A model generated the notes under the pieces. The model made no database searches. It had not been told where the DNA came from and saw only the letters and a program-made list of their open reading frames with translations. Below, one piece after another: positions 63,973 to 64,000 of a stretch of 64,000 nucleotides of DNA. A program made the translations under genes and the position numbers. Source of the DNA: UKL13-2 sp036394575 (GTDB lineage: Bacteria; Pseudomonadota; Gammaproteobacteria; Burkholderiales; Usitatibacteraceae); the NCBI GenBank assembly GCA_036394575.1, contig DASWEY010000005.1, positions 1 through 64,000 on the forward strand, read 5' to 3'. Numbering within the stretch: the first letter of the stretch is position 1; each line of letters opens with the position of its first letter.

Positions 63973-64000
63973 TTAACGATCACGCAGGATTTCACGCGCC
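63973..64000 (-). CDS. Possible C-terminal end of a minus-strand gene
   Basis: The frame at the right edge reads AREILRDR and then TAA on the minus strand. It could be the end of a gene coming from beyond the window, upstream of the ATP-grasp gene. Only eight codons are visible, so this is weak. A plus-strand GTG at 63943 gives an alternative short frame. Confidence 0.25.

Overview
The window looks like the chromosome of a GC-rich betaproteobacterium able to oxidise reduced sulfur. The evidence is soxCD (sulfite dehydrogenase) at the left edge, a tsaB-rimI-uracil-DNA glycosylase cluster, a DksA-type protein that has lost most zinc cysteines, RmuC, TypA, AlaS and an OmpR/EnvZ-like pair. The assignment rests on gene content and protein character only; no rRNA or tRNA gene was recognised.

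Layout. 0-4 kb: end of a sox locus (soxD, soxC), a divergent ArsR-family regulator, then molybdopterin genes (moaE, moaD, mobB) that fit the molybdoenzyme SoxC. 4-13.6 kb: housekeeping genes (prolyl oligopeptidase, rmuC, typA, truncated globin, ArnD-like deacetylase, bcp, PIN-PhoH protein). 13.9-19.5 kb: lplT, two TPM-domain proteins with lemA, and udg-rimI-tsaB. 19.6-29.1 kb: a DUF1501/DUF1800/hydrolase/EF-hand group, an OmpR/EnvZ pair and a large propeller-GGDEF protein. 29.5-32.5 kb: two paralogous small exported proteins of unknown family around a lone solute-binding protein and an SPW-repeat membrane protein.

32.5-44.8 kb is the accessory centre: a roughly 12.3-kb island, visibly lower in GC, bounded by an 18-bp sequence in inverted orientation, with a 60-bp near-end palindrome on the right. 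Its six-gene plus-strand operon starts with predicted SspB (DUF4007), SspC (ATPase) and SspD (PAPS-reductase-like), the DNA phosphorothioation set. It continues with a protein that has two GHKL ATPase domains (one Hsp90-like, one histidine-kinase-like), a divergent receiver-domain protein, and a protein joining a DNA-sulfur-binding-like N-terminus to a DUF3883/PD-(D/E)XK-like C-terminus. I read this as a phosphorothioate-based defence locus whose restriction arm is run by a two-component-like pair. No cysteine desulfurase (SspA) and no SspE are present here. The locus is followed by an orphan gene and a small HTH gene.

44.9-64 kb: a YoaA/DinG helicase, a rearranged stretch (truncated permease tail plus transposase C-terminal remnant) beside a Tat-exported FMN hydroxyacid dehydrogenase, an ABC-2 exporter operon with a TAP-like hydrolase, a TPMT-family methyltransferase, a PAS membrane protein, a dienelactone hydrolase, an NlpC/P60 lipoprotein, the DksA-like protein, a GAF protein, a Cys/Met-metabolism PLP enzyme, a Nudix hydrolase, alaS and an ATP-grasp protein. 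A 56-bp imperfect palindrome occurs four times between genes (26.07, 47.03, 48.90 and 57.25 kb) and resembles a REPIN-type repeat family.
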